A DNA stretch of 21,278 nucleotides from Candidatus Acetothermia bacterium. GTDB taxonomy: Bacteria > Bipolaricaulota > Bipolaricaulia > Bipolaricaulales > Bipolaricaulaceae. The notes under the pieces were generated by a model, which was not told the DNA's origin, searched no databases, and saw only the letters and a list, made by a program, of their open reading frames with translations. The stretch lies in contig PUMK01000206.1 in assembly GCA_003551325.1 (NCBI GenBank), forward strand, positions 1 through 21,278, given 5' to 3'. Shown piece after piece: positions 15,329-21,278 of the stretch. The number at the start of each line of letters is the position of its first letter. The stretch's first letter is position 1. The translations under genes were made by a program, and so were the position numbers.

Positions 15329-17829
15329 CACTCACCTCCCACATCCCACTCAGGACAAGCTGGACAGGATCCCGGCATATCCCTGGGCGGATCGAACCAT
15401 CCGCACTTGCCCGATGCCCACATCGAGCATTCCGCACACGTCCGCTGTGACACTTCCTGCATAGGTGTCACATTCACGTTCTCCGCCTCCGAGGCCTGGT
15501 CCGTGAGGTGTGTCCAGGATGTCTGCTTAGTCCCAGACTCGCTTTCCTCCGAATAGGTGGACACCCCTCGGTCACACAAAAGCGCGTTTTCGGAAAACTT
15601 GTCCATGTCAATCTCTCGTGAGGACTTTTCCCGAATCCCGGCTTTGGTGTGTCCATGTGTGTCCCCTGGTGTGTCGGAGAGGAGTTCGATGCCTCTCCAG
15701 CACGTCACCCGTCGCCCATCGATGGTGAGACGTACCCGCTGACATCCCTGATCCTGGAGACGCTTGCCCCAGGCTCGATCAGAGAGCGGCTTCGCCCCGA
15801 CCTCGTGCGCCCACTCCTCGTATGCTCCGCGGAGGTTCTGGGCCGGCGTCTCGGCGTTCCGGCTGATCCGGCATCGCGTGTTGAGGAACTCCGCGATCGG
15901 GTTCATGCTGGTCCGAAGCTCAGCGGTGCGCTCCTCAACGCGGGAGCAGCTCCCGAGGCCTTGCCGCTGCCATGCGAGACATCCCTCCACCGCCCAAGCG
16001 AGGATTGCCTTCCTGCCATCCAGCGATGAGAGATGTGCCTTCAGGGACTTGTCCGGCTTCTCCACTACGTGCTCGAAGGGCAATCTCCGGAGCCTTCGCC
16101 ATATCCCCGAATCCACATCGGAGATCGTCGGAGCATCGTTAGCCGCGAGCCACAGCTTGAGTACCGGCCGGAAGGAGATCGGTTCCTGGTATAGATGGCG
16201 AGCGGTCACCGTATCGGAGCCGGTCAACTCCTTGACCACCGGAGCCGCGAGGTGTCGGGTCTGCGCCGTCTCCACCGCGGCCACGAAGCGGACGCCGGCG
16301 AGCGCCGCGATGTCCGGACGTGGCGATCCGACATCTCTCCGCTCCAAGAATGTGTCGAAGGAAGCCTTCCTCCCGTATCCTCCCAGCATGGCAAGCATGG
16401 CTTCAACCAGCGTTGACTTCCCCGTTGCCGCCGGCCCCAGCACAAGGAAGAAGACCTCCTCGGCTGTGGACCCGCTCAAGGAGTAGCCGATCGCTCGCTG
16501 GATGTAGGCGAGGAAGTCCTCGTCCCCGCCCGTCACATCGCGGAGGTACTTGTCCAGGGTCGTATCCCTGGCCGCGGGATCGTATTCCACCGGAGCCAGC
16601 TTGCTAATCATGCGCTCCCGACTGTGCGGGAGGAGTTCTCCGCTCCGGAGGTCGATCACACCGTTCTCCGCCGCGAGGAGCCAGGGATCAGCATCCAGCG
16701 CGTCCGGAAGGATCGGGATGCCCGGTTCCGATTGCGCCAAGGAGATCATCGCTTTGATCCCGCGCTCCGTATCGGAGGTCCGCGCCCACTTGCCCAGCTC
16801 CTTCCGACGGGAATCGTCCCGTTCCCCGGCGGCTTCCGCGTATAGGGAGCGGATGGTCTGCTTCCCTCGCCGCATGACCTCACCGATGGCGTCCTTGACC
16901 CAGTGTCGGCCGTCCCACCACAGCCAGGATCTCATCGGGAAGCAGTACCGCAGTCCCTCTCCATGCTCGGCTGTGAACCGCTCCGCGTTACCTGTCTCCG
17001 TGAGGCGTCCTGCCGGCGTGGTGGCCTTGGAGGCCTCACGCTTTGCGATGCTTGCGAGGATACCCTCCACCTCATCCTCCGGAAGTGGTGGCTGACAGCG
17101 CTCGCGATTCCACGCTTGGAGCATCGGAGCCGCGTCTGCCGGACTCATCCGGGCAAGGAGCGAACCCGCCCGACGGGCCAGCTCGGCGTTCCGCGCCCCC
17201 TCGATAATCGTGGCTCCCCACTCGATCGGGACCCCGCCCTCTCCGTTGCCCTTGCGAGCGAGATCTATGATCCACTTGGGAGGATCCGCAACGTCCACAT
17301 CCTCCGGAGCCATCCCATCAGCCCAGTCGTATCGGCCCCCATCGGGATGTGGAGAGGGCGAAGCGACCACATATCCGCCCGAAGCCTTGAGATCGACCTT
17401 GTGAAGCAGGGAGGTGGATCGCATCCCTGGGATGTAGCGGAAATAGCGATGAACTCCTCCGCCTCTCCCCGGTGTGGCCGCGGTAACCGTGAGAGGGAGA
17501 TGCTTCCCCCGGATGGATTCCTTCCCTTCCTCCCCGTCCACATCGAGGACCACAATCCCGCTCCGTTCTCCCGTTGCAATCGCCACTCCCGAATCCGGCC
17601 ACTTCCGCCACCAGGCTCGGATCTGCTCCGGCTCGGTGGTTGCATCCAGGAACCCATTCGTTCCCTTGTGCGGAATCTTGCCGTTCACTGGGAACACGGC
17701 CCAGCCCCTTGAGGCGTAGATCAGAGCTGCCTGGAGGACAGAACAGCCAGGGTTCTCCCGAATCCCCGCTGGCACCGTCTCGCTCTGTGGTGCCAACGCG
17801 AGTGGTGTCGAGCCTTCATTGCCTTGCAT
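15328..17829 (-). CDS. primase-polymerase/SF3 helicase replication protein (phage/plasmid P4-type)
   Basis: This 833-aa protein combines DNA priming and unwinding for element replication. Residues ~30-190 form an archaeo-eukaryotic primase/polymerase (prim-pol) domain: DVDG with D96 and D98, GGGVHRYF with H127, and KASGGYVVASPS. A helical linker (~205-265) looks like the primase C-terminal region. A D5-like N-terminal domain (~290-440) precedes the SF3 ATPase: Walker A GPAATGKST (465-473), an acidic Walker B region near E520, and LWLAANDAP (N564). The C-terminal tail is hydrophilic and ends in a cysteine cluster (C798, C801, C809, C822, C825) that may bind zinc. The start shares its A with the ribbon-helix-helix gene stop (TGATG). 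The architecture points to plasmid-like or phage-satellite replication. Confidence 0.9.
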   Translation of the reverse strand: MQGNEGSTPLALAPQSETVPAGIRENPGCSVLQAALIYASRGWAVFPVNGKIPHKGTNGFLDATTEPEQIRAWWRKWPDSGVAIATGERSGIVVLDVDGEEGKESIRGKHLPLTVTAATPGRGGGVHRYFRYIPGMRSTSLLHKVDLKASGGYVVASPSPHPDGGRYDWADGMAPEDVDVADPPKWIIDLARKGNGEGGVPIEWGATIIEGARNAELARRAGSLLARMSPADAAPMLQAWNRERCQPPLPEDEVEGILASIAKREASKATTPAGRLTETGNAERFTAEHGEGLRYCFPMRSWLWWDGRHWVKDAIGEVMRRGKQTIRSLYAEAAGERDDSRRKELGKWARTSDTERGIKAMISLAQSEPGIPILPDALDADPWLLAAENGVIDLRSGELLPHSRERMISKLAPVEYDPAARDTTLDKYLRDVTGGDEDFLAYIQRAIGYSLSGSTAEEVFFLVLGPAATGKSTLVEAMLAMLGGYGRKASFDTFLERRDVGSPRPDIAALAGVRFVAAVETAQTRHLAAPVVKELTGSDTVTARHLYQEPISFRPVLKLWLAANDAPTISDVDSGIWRRLRRLPFEHVVEKPDKSLKAHLSSLDGRKAILAWAVEGCLAWQRQGLGSCSRVEERTAELRTSMNPIAEFLNTRCRISRNAETPAQNLRGAYEEWAHEVGAKPLSDRAWGKRLQDQGCQRVRLTIDGRRVTCWRGIELLSDTPGDTHGHTKAGIREKSSREIDMDKFSENALLCDRGVSTYSEESESGTKQTSWTHLTDQASEAENVNVTPMQEVSQRTCAECSMWASGKCGWFDPPRDMPGSCPACPEWDVGGE

Positions 17830-18014
17830 CAGCCGTCTTCCGCCTCGCCCTGCTTCTCGCGTTCCATTGCGGCCTCGACACAGCTCTGAACAAGGCCCGA
17901 TACTGACATGTCATGCTGCCTGGAACGCTCCATGAGCCACATCCACGCAGGCAGTGTCAGCGCAACGCTTCCGCTCGCCCGCCTCGCCCCCTGTTCTCTT
18001 GTTCTCACTGCCAT
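17829..18014 (-). CDS. small ribbon-helix-helix-like DNA-binding protein
   Basis: This ~61-aa protein has a short beta-strand-like segment (SGSVALTLPAWMWLMERS) followed by a helix with SVSGLVQSCVEAAM, resembling ribbon-helix-helix proteins (CopG/Arc-like). Such dimers bind operators or replication and partition sites. The start is uncertain: ATG at 18014 lies only two bases from GGAGG, whereas GTG at 18008 (two codons later) has an 8-nt spacer from the same box. It is the first gene of the operon that leads into the primase-helicase, so autoregulation or copy control is a reasonable inference. An inverted repeat at 18143-18161 lies ~130 bp upstream. Confidence 0.65.
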   Translation of the reverse strand: MAVRTREQGARRASGSVALTLPAWMWLMERSRQHDMSVSGLVQSCVEAAMEREKQGEAEDG

Positions 18015-18116
18015 CACCTCCACGTTCCTTGTGACCAGGTTTGATCTGTGCGAACAGTGGCTTGGCTTCACGCCCGACAGGACAGCTCGCTGCTCGCAAC
18101 AGCAGCATACTTCCAC

Positions 18117-18144
18117 TTTTCAGATCAACCTAGGCACGTATAGT
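18117..18144 (+). promoter_or_regulatory. leaderless-type promoter upstream of the 38-codon ORF
   Basis: TTTTCA (18117-18122) and TATAGT (18139-18144) are separated by 16 bp, with 10 nt between the -10 box and the ATG at 18155. The -10 region is inside CACGTATAGTGT (18135-18146), which recurs with one mismatch on the minus strand at 19229-19240 in the promoter of the 295-aa protein, at the same distance from its ATG. Confidence 0.45.
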
Positions 18145-18161
18145 GTCCGTAAACATGACAC
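18143..18161. promoter_or_regulatory. inverted repeat, candidate operator
   Basis: GTGTC (18143-18147) and GACAC (18157-18161) are perfect 5-bp arms around a 9-bp centre. The repeat overlaps the downstream half of the -10 box and the ATG at 18155, so a bound protein would block that promoter. The equivalent position at the 19220 start retains the TGT and GACAC half-sites in the same register. The small ribbon-helix-helix-like protein encoded next door is a candidate binder. Confidence 0.4.
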
Positions 18162-18271
18162 AGTGCCATGGATGTCGCAGGCGTGGGCACAGCGCAATCT
18201 CGCTCTTGCCCAGGGGATCACGAGGCGGGCCGCATGCACTAAGGCTGCTGAACGATGAGGTCAGCATATGA
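18155..18271 (+). CDS. possible 38-aa leaderless small protein
   Basis: This short ORF begins MTQCHGCRRRG and ends LLNDEVSI. It has one CxxC pair (C4, C7) near the start and is strongly basic in the middle. It has no Shine-Dalgarno sequence. Support comes from promoter geometry only: TATAGT 10 nt before the ATG, and a promoter-to-start block matching that of the 295-aa gene, including the first bases ATGACACA. A second metal-binding pair is missing, so zinc binding is uncertain. The alternative is that the conserved block is a regulatory site and the ORF is chance. Confidence 0.35.
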   Translation: MTQCHGCRRRGHSAISLLPRGSRGGPHALRLLNDEVSI

Positions 18272-18332
18272 CAGAGTCCAGCCTTAGAGTGTTCAGCCAA
18301 CAGACCCATTGGTGTGTGGGGGCGGGTTCCTA

Positions 18333-19220
18333 TTACTGCTTTGCCTGTCTCCAGATGCGCCCCGTTGCCCGAAGGTATGCTCCTGTGGCGGCACGGCGGA
18401 AGTTAGGGCGGTCAGTGTAGCTCCATCTAGGATACTGGAGGTTCCACTCAACCCTCCGGTGCTCCCAGCTGAGGTCTGGGGTCTTCACAAGGAAGACCGC
18501 TAGGGCTCTACGCTCTGACGTGAGTTGCCTGTAGCGACGGAACCTGGCTACTTCTCCAGACGCTGTCTGGCTTCGCATCTTCAGGAAGAGCTTCTTCACG
18601 TCCTCAACTTTGGTCTGGGCTGATAGATCCATCACGATGCGCGCCGGCTGCTTGTACGGTGGCGAGTAGAAGAGCTGGGTACGGGCTGTCGGGATCATCG
18701 GGGGGTCTCCGGTCAGAATGAACCCCACGGCCTCGTGCTCCTTCCACCCGAGATTACTCGACAGGCTTCCGGCAAGAGCCTTGAGGCGGCCCAGCGCGCC
18801 CCCCAAGCGGATGAAGACCGAGACCTGAGCGACTGCCGCCCCGTCTCGGGCCTCGTTCAGGATGTCCTCTCTGCTCTTAGGAATGCTGAGTATCGTGCCC
18901 GCTGTGCCGATGAAGGCCGTCTCATCAAGGTGTTCCTTCAGGGTCGGTCGCCAACTATCCCCTTCCAGATCGACACGAACCCCTGGAGGTAGCTCCACCG
19001 TGATGCACATCGACGAACCCTCCCCATCCAGACGATCTCGGACCCACCCTGCGACATCGGAGGGATCAAGCAGTTGCCCTCTCAGGAACTCCTCTCTGAA
19101 GCGGATGACGTCAGGTCGCCAGGAGGCTTGGACAGCGAGGATCTCTGTCATGGCCTGCATTCGCGTATCAGGCTTGATCTCCCACGTCTCCCGGGGCCTT
19201 CCCTCCGTTGTGTGTGTCAT
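18333..19220 (-). CDS. hypothetical protein, 295 aa, leaderless start
   Basis: This soluble protein has no signal peptide or membrane segment and I do not recognise it. Visible features are a helical N-terminal region (MQAMTEILAVQASW, then IRFREEFLRGQLL), a central mixed alpha/beta region with DGAAVAQVSVFIRLGG and HEAVGFILTGDPPM, and a basic C-terminus with many Arg, Tyr and Trp residues (ARFRRYRQL, YLRATGRIWRQAK) that suggests nucleic-acid contact. The ATG at 19220 is chosen because TATACT lies 10 nt before it; no Shine-Dalgarno sequence is present there, and the upstream in-frame codons to 19415 cross the promoter and look non-coding. It stands alone between the replication operon and the divergently transcribed recombinase genes. 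Confidence 0.75.
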   Translation of the reverse strand: MTHTTEGRPRETWEIKPDTRMQAMTEILAVQASWRPDVIRFREEFLRGQLLDPSDVAGWVRDRLDGEGSSMCITVELPPGVRVDLEGDSWRPTLKEHLDETAFIGTAGTILSIPKSREDILNEARDGAAVAQVSVFIRLGGALGRLKALAGSLSSNLGWKEHEAVGFILTGDPPMIPTARTQLFYSPPYKQPARIVMDLSAQTKVEDVKKLFLKMRSQTASGEVARFRRYRQLTSERRALAVFLVKTPDLSWEHRRVEWNLQYPRWSYTDRPNFRRAATGAYLRATGRIWRQAKQ

Positions 19221-19230
19221 TGTAAGTAAC

Positions 19231-19258
19231 AGTATACGTGTCTTTATTAATAGAGCAA
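19231..19258 (-). promoter_or_regulatory. leaderless-type promoter of the 295-aa gene
   Basis: On the minus strand, TTGCTC (19253-19258) and TATACT (19231-19236) are 16 bp apart, and the ATG at 19220 begins 10 nt after the -10 box. Transcription should start within about three bases of the ATG. The local AT-rich stretch (TATTAATAAAG in the spacer) stands out from the GC-rich surroundings. Confidence 0.55.
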
Positions 19259-19260
19259 GA

Positions 19261-19283
19261 CATCGCATCATGATCGTGCGATG
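19261..19283. promoter_or_regulatory. inverted repeat in the divergent intergenic region
   Basis: CATCGCA (19261-19267) and TGCGATG (19277-19283) are perfect 7-bp arms around a 9-bp centre, and an 8-bp palindrome ATCATGAT lies inside (19267-19274). It sits just upstream of the -35 box of the minus-strand gene and before the plus-strand recombinase operon. No T-run follows, so an operator is more likely than a terminator. Confidence 0.4.
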
Positions 19284-19366
19284 AAACCTGCGTCCGGTCT
19301 CGCGACGGAGTGCCGTGGTCGACAGCCCGATGAGGCTCTGTCCGCAAGGCCAGGGGGGGCACAGCG

Positions 19367-19597
19367 ATGCTCTCTCTGAAGGAGTGCCGCAGGATCCTTG
19401 GTTCCACGTGCTCACTCAAGGATCAGGAGCTTCTTGAGCTTCGCGATCGCCTTCACGATCTTGCGGTCTTAGCGGTCGACTCATCGTTGGATAAGTGCAA
19501 CAGCACCCCAACCTCGATCACCCACGAACACGAGCAGGGAGCCGTCCTACAAGGCTGCGAGACGGCCGGTAGCGACGCCGATGATGCAGCGCTATAG
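19367..19597 (+). CDS. small acidic hypothetical protein preceding the serine recombinase
   Basis: This is a 76-aa protein. Its first 45 residues (LKECRRILGSTC, then SLKDQELLELRDRLHDLA, then VDSSLDK) resemble, from memory, a small uncharacterised family found beside large serine recombinases in integrative elements, with a C-R-x-I/L-L-G start and an E-L-x-x-L-R-D-x-L helix. No enzymatic motif is visible. A G-rich box (AGGGGGGG) lies about 7 nt before the ATG. It ends 62 bp before the recombinase start and is probably co-transcribed; a recombination accessory or directionality role is possible but unproven. The last ~30 residues are less conserved in style. Confidence 0.65.
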   Translation: MLSLKECRRILGSTCSLKDQELLELRDRLHDLAVLAVDSSLDKCNSTPTSITHEHEQGAVLQGCETAGSDADDAAL

Positions 19598-19659
19598 TGA
19601 ACGTGCAGATTCCGTGAGTGGGCGGAGGGGAAGATGCTTGGGGCGGCGAGGGGAGCGCG

Positions 19660-21222
19660 ATGCTACCTGATCAGAGAGCAGACATAGGCTCGCAGGCGGT
19701 CATCTACTGCCGCGTGTCGACCCTAGAGCAGACCAAGAACCTGAGCTTGGAAACGCAGCGAACGGCCTGCGTTGAGTACTGCCAACGGTGCGGTTACGAA
19801 GTGGCACAGGTCTTCGTCGAGGAAGGAGAGTCCGCACGAACAGCAGACCGCACGGAGCTGAAGAGGCTGCTTGACTACGTGCGGCAGCACAAGGGCCAGA
19901 TCGGGGCCGTCGTCGTCTACAGCATCTCCCGCTTTGCCCGTGCGCAGCACGACCATGTTGTCCTCCGTGCGCTCCTTGGGACGATTGGCGTCACCCTCCG
20001 CTCGGTCACGGAAGCGTTCGATGACACGTCGACAGGCAGGCTAACAGAAGCGCTCCTCTCAGCCATCTCCCAGTTCGACAACGAGACACGCGCCGAGCGA
20101 ACCCAGGCGGGGATGATGGCGGCGATGGACAAGGGCCGCTGGCCCTTCAGGCCGCCTCTTGGCTATCAACGAGCACCGAGCCGCGAAATCCGGTCGGCCA
20201 TGGTTCCGGACCCTGAACGCGCCCCTCTCATTACCCTTGCGTTCAAGCTCTTCGCCACTGGAAAGTACACGAAGCGGCAAGTGCTGAGCAGGGTCACTGC
20301 TAGAGGACTTCGCACCCGGAAGGGTAAGAAGCTCACCGACCAGTCGTTCGAGCAGCTACTCAAGAACGAGGTCTACACGGGCTGGGTGGTATCGAAGGTC
20401 TGGGGTAAGCGTGTGCGCGGGATCCACACTCCTCTCGTCGATGAGGAGACATTCCACCGGGTGCAGGCCCTGCGACTCGGAAGGGGGTTTGCCCTGACTC
20501 CGCACGTTCGAAACAACGAGGACTTCCCTCTCAGAGCGTTTATTCGTTGCGAGGAGTGCGGAAGACCCCTGACGGGGAGTTGGTCCCAGGGCCGCCACAA
20601 ACAGTACGCGTACTATCGCTGCCAGAATAACTGCGTGAGCGTGCGTAAAAACGACCTGGAGAAGCTTTTCCTCGCGCATCTGAAGCAGATGACGCCCAAG
20701 AAGGAGTACGTCGCCTTGTTCCGCGCCTCGGTCCTCGACGTGTGGGAAGAGCGCAAGAAGGAGGCATCCTCCCAGGCTCGTGAACTCGATCGCCGCCTTG
20801 AGGAGCTTGAGCACAGGCGGAACCAGCTTGAGACGGCGTTCTTGTTTGACAAGTCGATCAGCAAGGACACTTACGACCGTCAGTACGACGCCCTCCGGCA
20901 GGAGATGGCGCTAACCAAGGTGGCAAAATACGATCAAGAGCTTGATGAGATCGACATCGAGGGGCTCCTTGCATGTGCGGAACGCCTGTTGCTGTCCCCG
21001 GCGCAGCAGTGGCTTGCTTTCTCACTGGATCAGCGACAGCGGTTCCAGAAGATTCTCTTCCCGGCCGGGCTGAGCTATAAGAACGGGCGGTTTGGAACCG
21101 CCCAAACCTGCGTTGCATTCGAGATTATCGCCGAGTGCGAGTCGTCTCCTGATGGTTTGGTACGCCCGGCAGGAATTGAACCTGCGACCTCTGCCTCCGC
21201 AGGGCAGCGCTCTATCCGCTGA
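19660..21222 (+). CDS. large serine recombinase (site-specific integrase)
   Basis: This 520-aa protein cuts and rejoins DNA through a phosphoserine link. The N-terminal resolvase domain has the nucleophile S20 (YCRVST) and R91/R94 (SISRFARAQHD). A recombinase domain follows (~160-270, including PPLGYQRAP and LKNEVYTGWVV), then a zinc ribbon (C297, C300, C321, C325), and a coiled coil (~355-395) that normally controls integration versus excision. The ATG at 19660 has GGGGAG 4 nt upstream; an in-frame GTG at 19618 is less well supported. A TATAGT at 19593 could be its -10 box, but no good -35 is visible. The last 21 residues (from L500 to the C-terminal RSIR) are antisense to tRNA-Arg, so the natural C-terminus is set by the integration site. 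Confidence 0.92.
   Translation: MLPDQRADIGSQAVIYCRVSTLEQTKNLSLETQRTACVEYCQRCGYEVAQVFVEEGESARTADRTELKRLLDYVRQHKGQIGAVVVYSISRFARAQHDHVVLRALLGTIGVTLRSVTEAFDDTSTGRLTEALLSAISQFDNETRAERTQAGMMAAMDKGRWPFRPPLGYQRAPSREIRSAMVPDPERAPLITLAFKLFATGKYTKRQVLSRVTARGLRTRKGKKLTDQSFEQLLKNEVYTGWVVSKVWGKRVRGIHTPLVDEETFHRVQALRLGRGFALTPHVRNNEDFPLRAFIRCEECGRPLTGSWSQGRHKQYAYYRCQNNCVSVRKNDLEKLFLAHLKQMTPKKEYVALFRASVLDVWEERKKEASSQARELDRRLEELEHRRNQLETAFLFDKSISKDTYDRQYDALRQEMALTKVAKYDQELDEIDIEGLLACAERLLLSPAQQWLAFSLDQRQRFQKILFPAGLSYKNGRFGTAQTCVAFEIIAECESSPDGLVRPAGIEPATSASAGQRSIR
21158..21222. other. probable attachment-site region at the tRNA-Arg 3' end
   Basis: The recombinase reading frame runs directly into the 3' end of an intact tRNA-Arg gene and uses 65 bp of it as coding sequence. 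Recombinase gene next to tRNA 3' end is the usual layout of an element integrated at a tRNA. The crossover point cannot be placed, because I found no second copy of the tRNA 3' segment in the window; the other junction should lie beyond the left edge or was lost. Confidence 0.55.
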
Positions 21223-21233
21223 GCTACGGGCGC
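21158..21233 (-). tRNA. tRNA-Arg, anticodon GCG
   Basis: The minus strand folds into a full cloverleaf of 76 nt including an encoded CCA: acceptor GCGCCCG with CGGGCGT (one G-T pair), D-arm GCTC-AGCGGATA-GAGC, anticodon arm CTGCC-CTGCGGA-GGCAG, variable loop AGGTC, T-arm GCAGG-TTCAATT-CCTGC, discriminator A. The anticodon loop reads GCG, decoding CGC as arginine. Most bacteria instead read CGU/CGC/CGA with tRNA-Arg(ACG) modified to inosine, so GCG is unusual. Confidence 0.95.
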
Positions 21234-21278
21234 TGGCGGAGGGACGGGGATTCGAACCCCGAAGGCCGTTAGGCCGTA
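21234..21278 (-). tRNA. tRNA-Ser, 3' part only (cut by the window edge)
   Basis: The minus strand shows the 3' end of a class II tRNA: a long variable-arm hairpin (GGCC-TAAC-GGCC), T-arm CGGGG-TTCGAAT-CCCCG, acceptor strand TCCCTCC, discriminator G and encoded CCA. A long variable arm with G73 indicates serine. The anticodon lies outside the window. Its CCA ends exactly one base before the first base of tRNA-Arg, so the two genes are tandem with no spacer. Confidence 0.85.

Noticed and set aside
1..21278. CRISPR array, rRNA genes, or a second tRNA-Arg 3' copy
   Set aside because: Reading by eye, I found no regularly spaced repeats, no rRNA-like sequence, and no second copy of the tRNA 3' segment; an automated repeat search would be more reliable.

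Overview
This window looks like the tRNA-proximal part of an integrated mobile element carrying a restriction-modification cargo, in a moderately GC-rich bacterium. Most genes have strong AGGAGG-type ribosome binding sites, but three genes have good -10 boxes only 8-10 nt before the start codon, which suggests leaderless mRNAs. That mixture is seen in Actinobacteria, Chloroflexota, Deinococcota and some high-GC Bacillota. I cannot assign a phylum from sequence alone. No capsid, tail, conjugation or rRNA gene is visible.

Layout from left to right. (1) 1-1043 is a decayed margin: a probable transposase N-terminal remnant, a small unknown gene with a leaderless-type promoter, and a HEPN-family protein that keeps its N-terminus but has lost its catalytic half. 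(2) 1177-9217, all on the minus strand, is a compact restriction-modification operon. In transcription order it encodes a large helicase-nuclease (Res-like, BPTD_3080-type), a beta-class DNA methyltransferase (Mod-like), and a UvrD/Rep-type helicase with a RelE/ParE-like N-terminal domain. The HEPN remnant follows. (3) 9218-10581 is poorly coding, with one small hypothetical gene. (4) 10582-13720, minus strand, is a two-gene operon: a minimal tyrosine recombinase followed by an 855-aa fusion of topoisomerase VI B-like and A-like (Spo11/Toprim) modules, resembling the Topo VIII class. A good promoter precedes it, set in a cluster of TTGAC boxes. (5) 14046-18014, minus strand, is a replication-type operon with overlapping genes: a ribbon-helix-helix-like protein, a primase-polymerase/SF3 helicase, a zinc-ribbon protein, a homeodomain-like HTH protein, and a tandem pair of paralogous small proteins. 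(6) 18117-19258 holds two leaderless-type promoters that share a motif. One drives an unknown 295-aa protein and the other a possible 38-aa ORF. (7) 19367-21222, plus strand, holds a small acidic protein and a large serine recombinase whose last 22 codons (including stop) lie antisense inside a tRNA-Arg gene. A tRNA-Ser, cut by the window edge, abuts that tRNA-Arg.

Inferred biology: the serine recombinase probably integrated the element at the 3' end of tRNA-Arg. The primase-helicase module suggests autonomous replication when excised. The tyrosine recombinase plus type IIB-like topoisomerase probably handle multimer resolution, decatenation or segregation of the excised DNA. The RM operon is defence or addiction cargo. 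The recombinase-topoisomerase operon is the most unusual feature.
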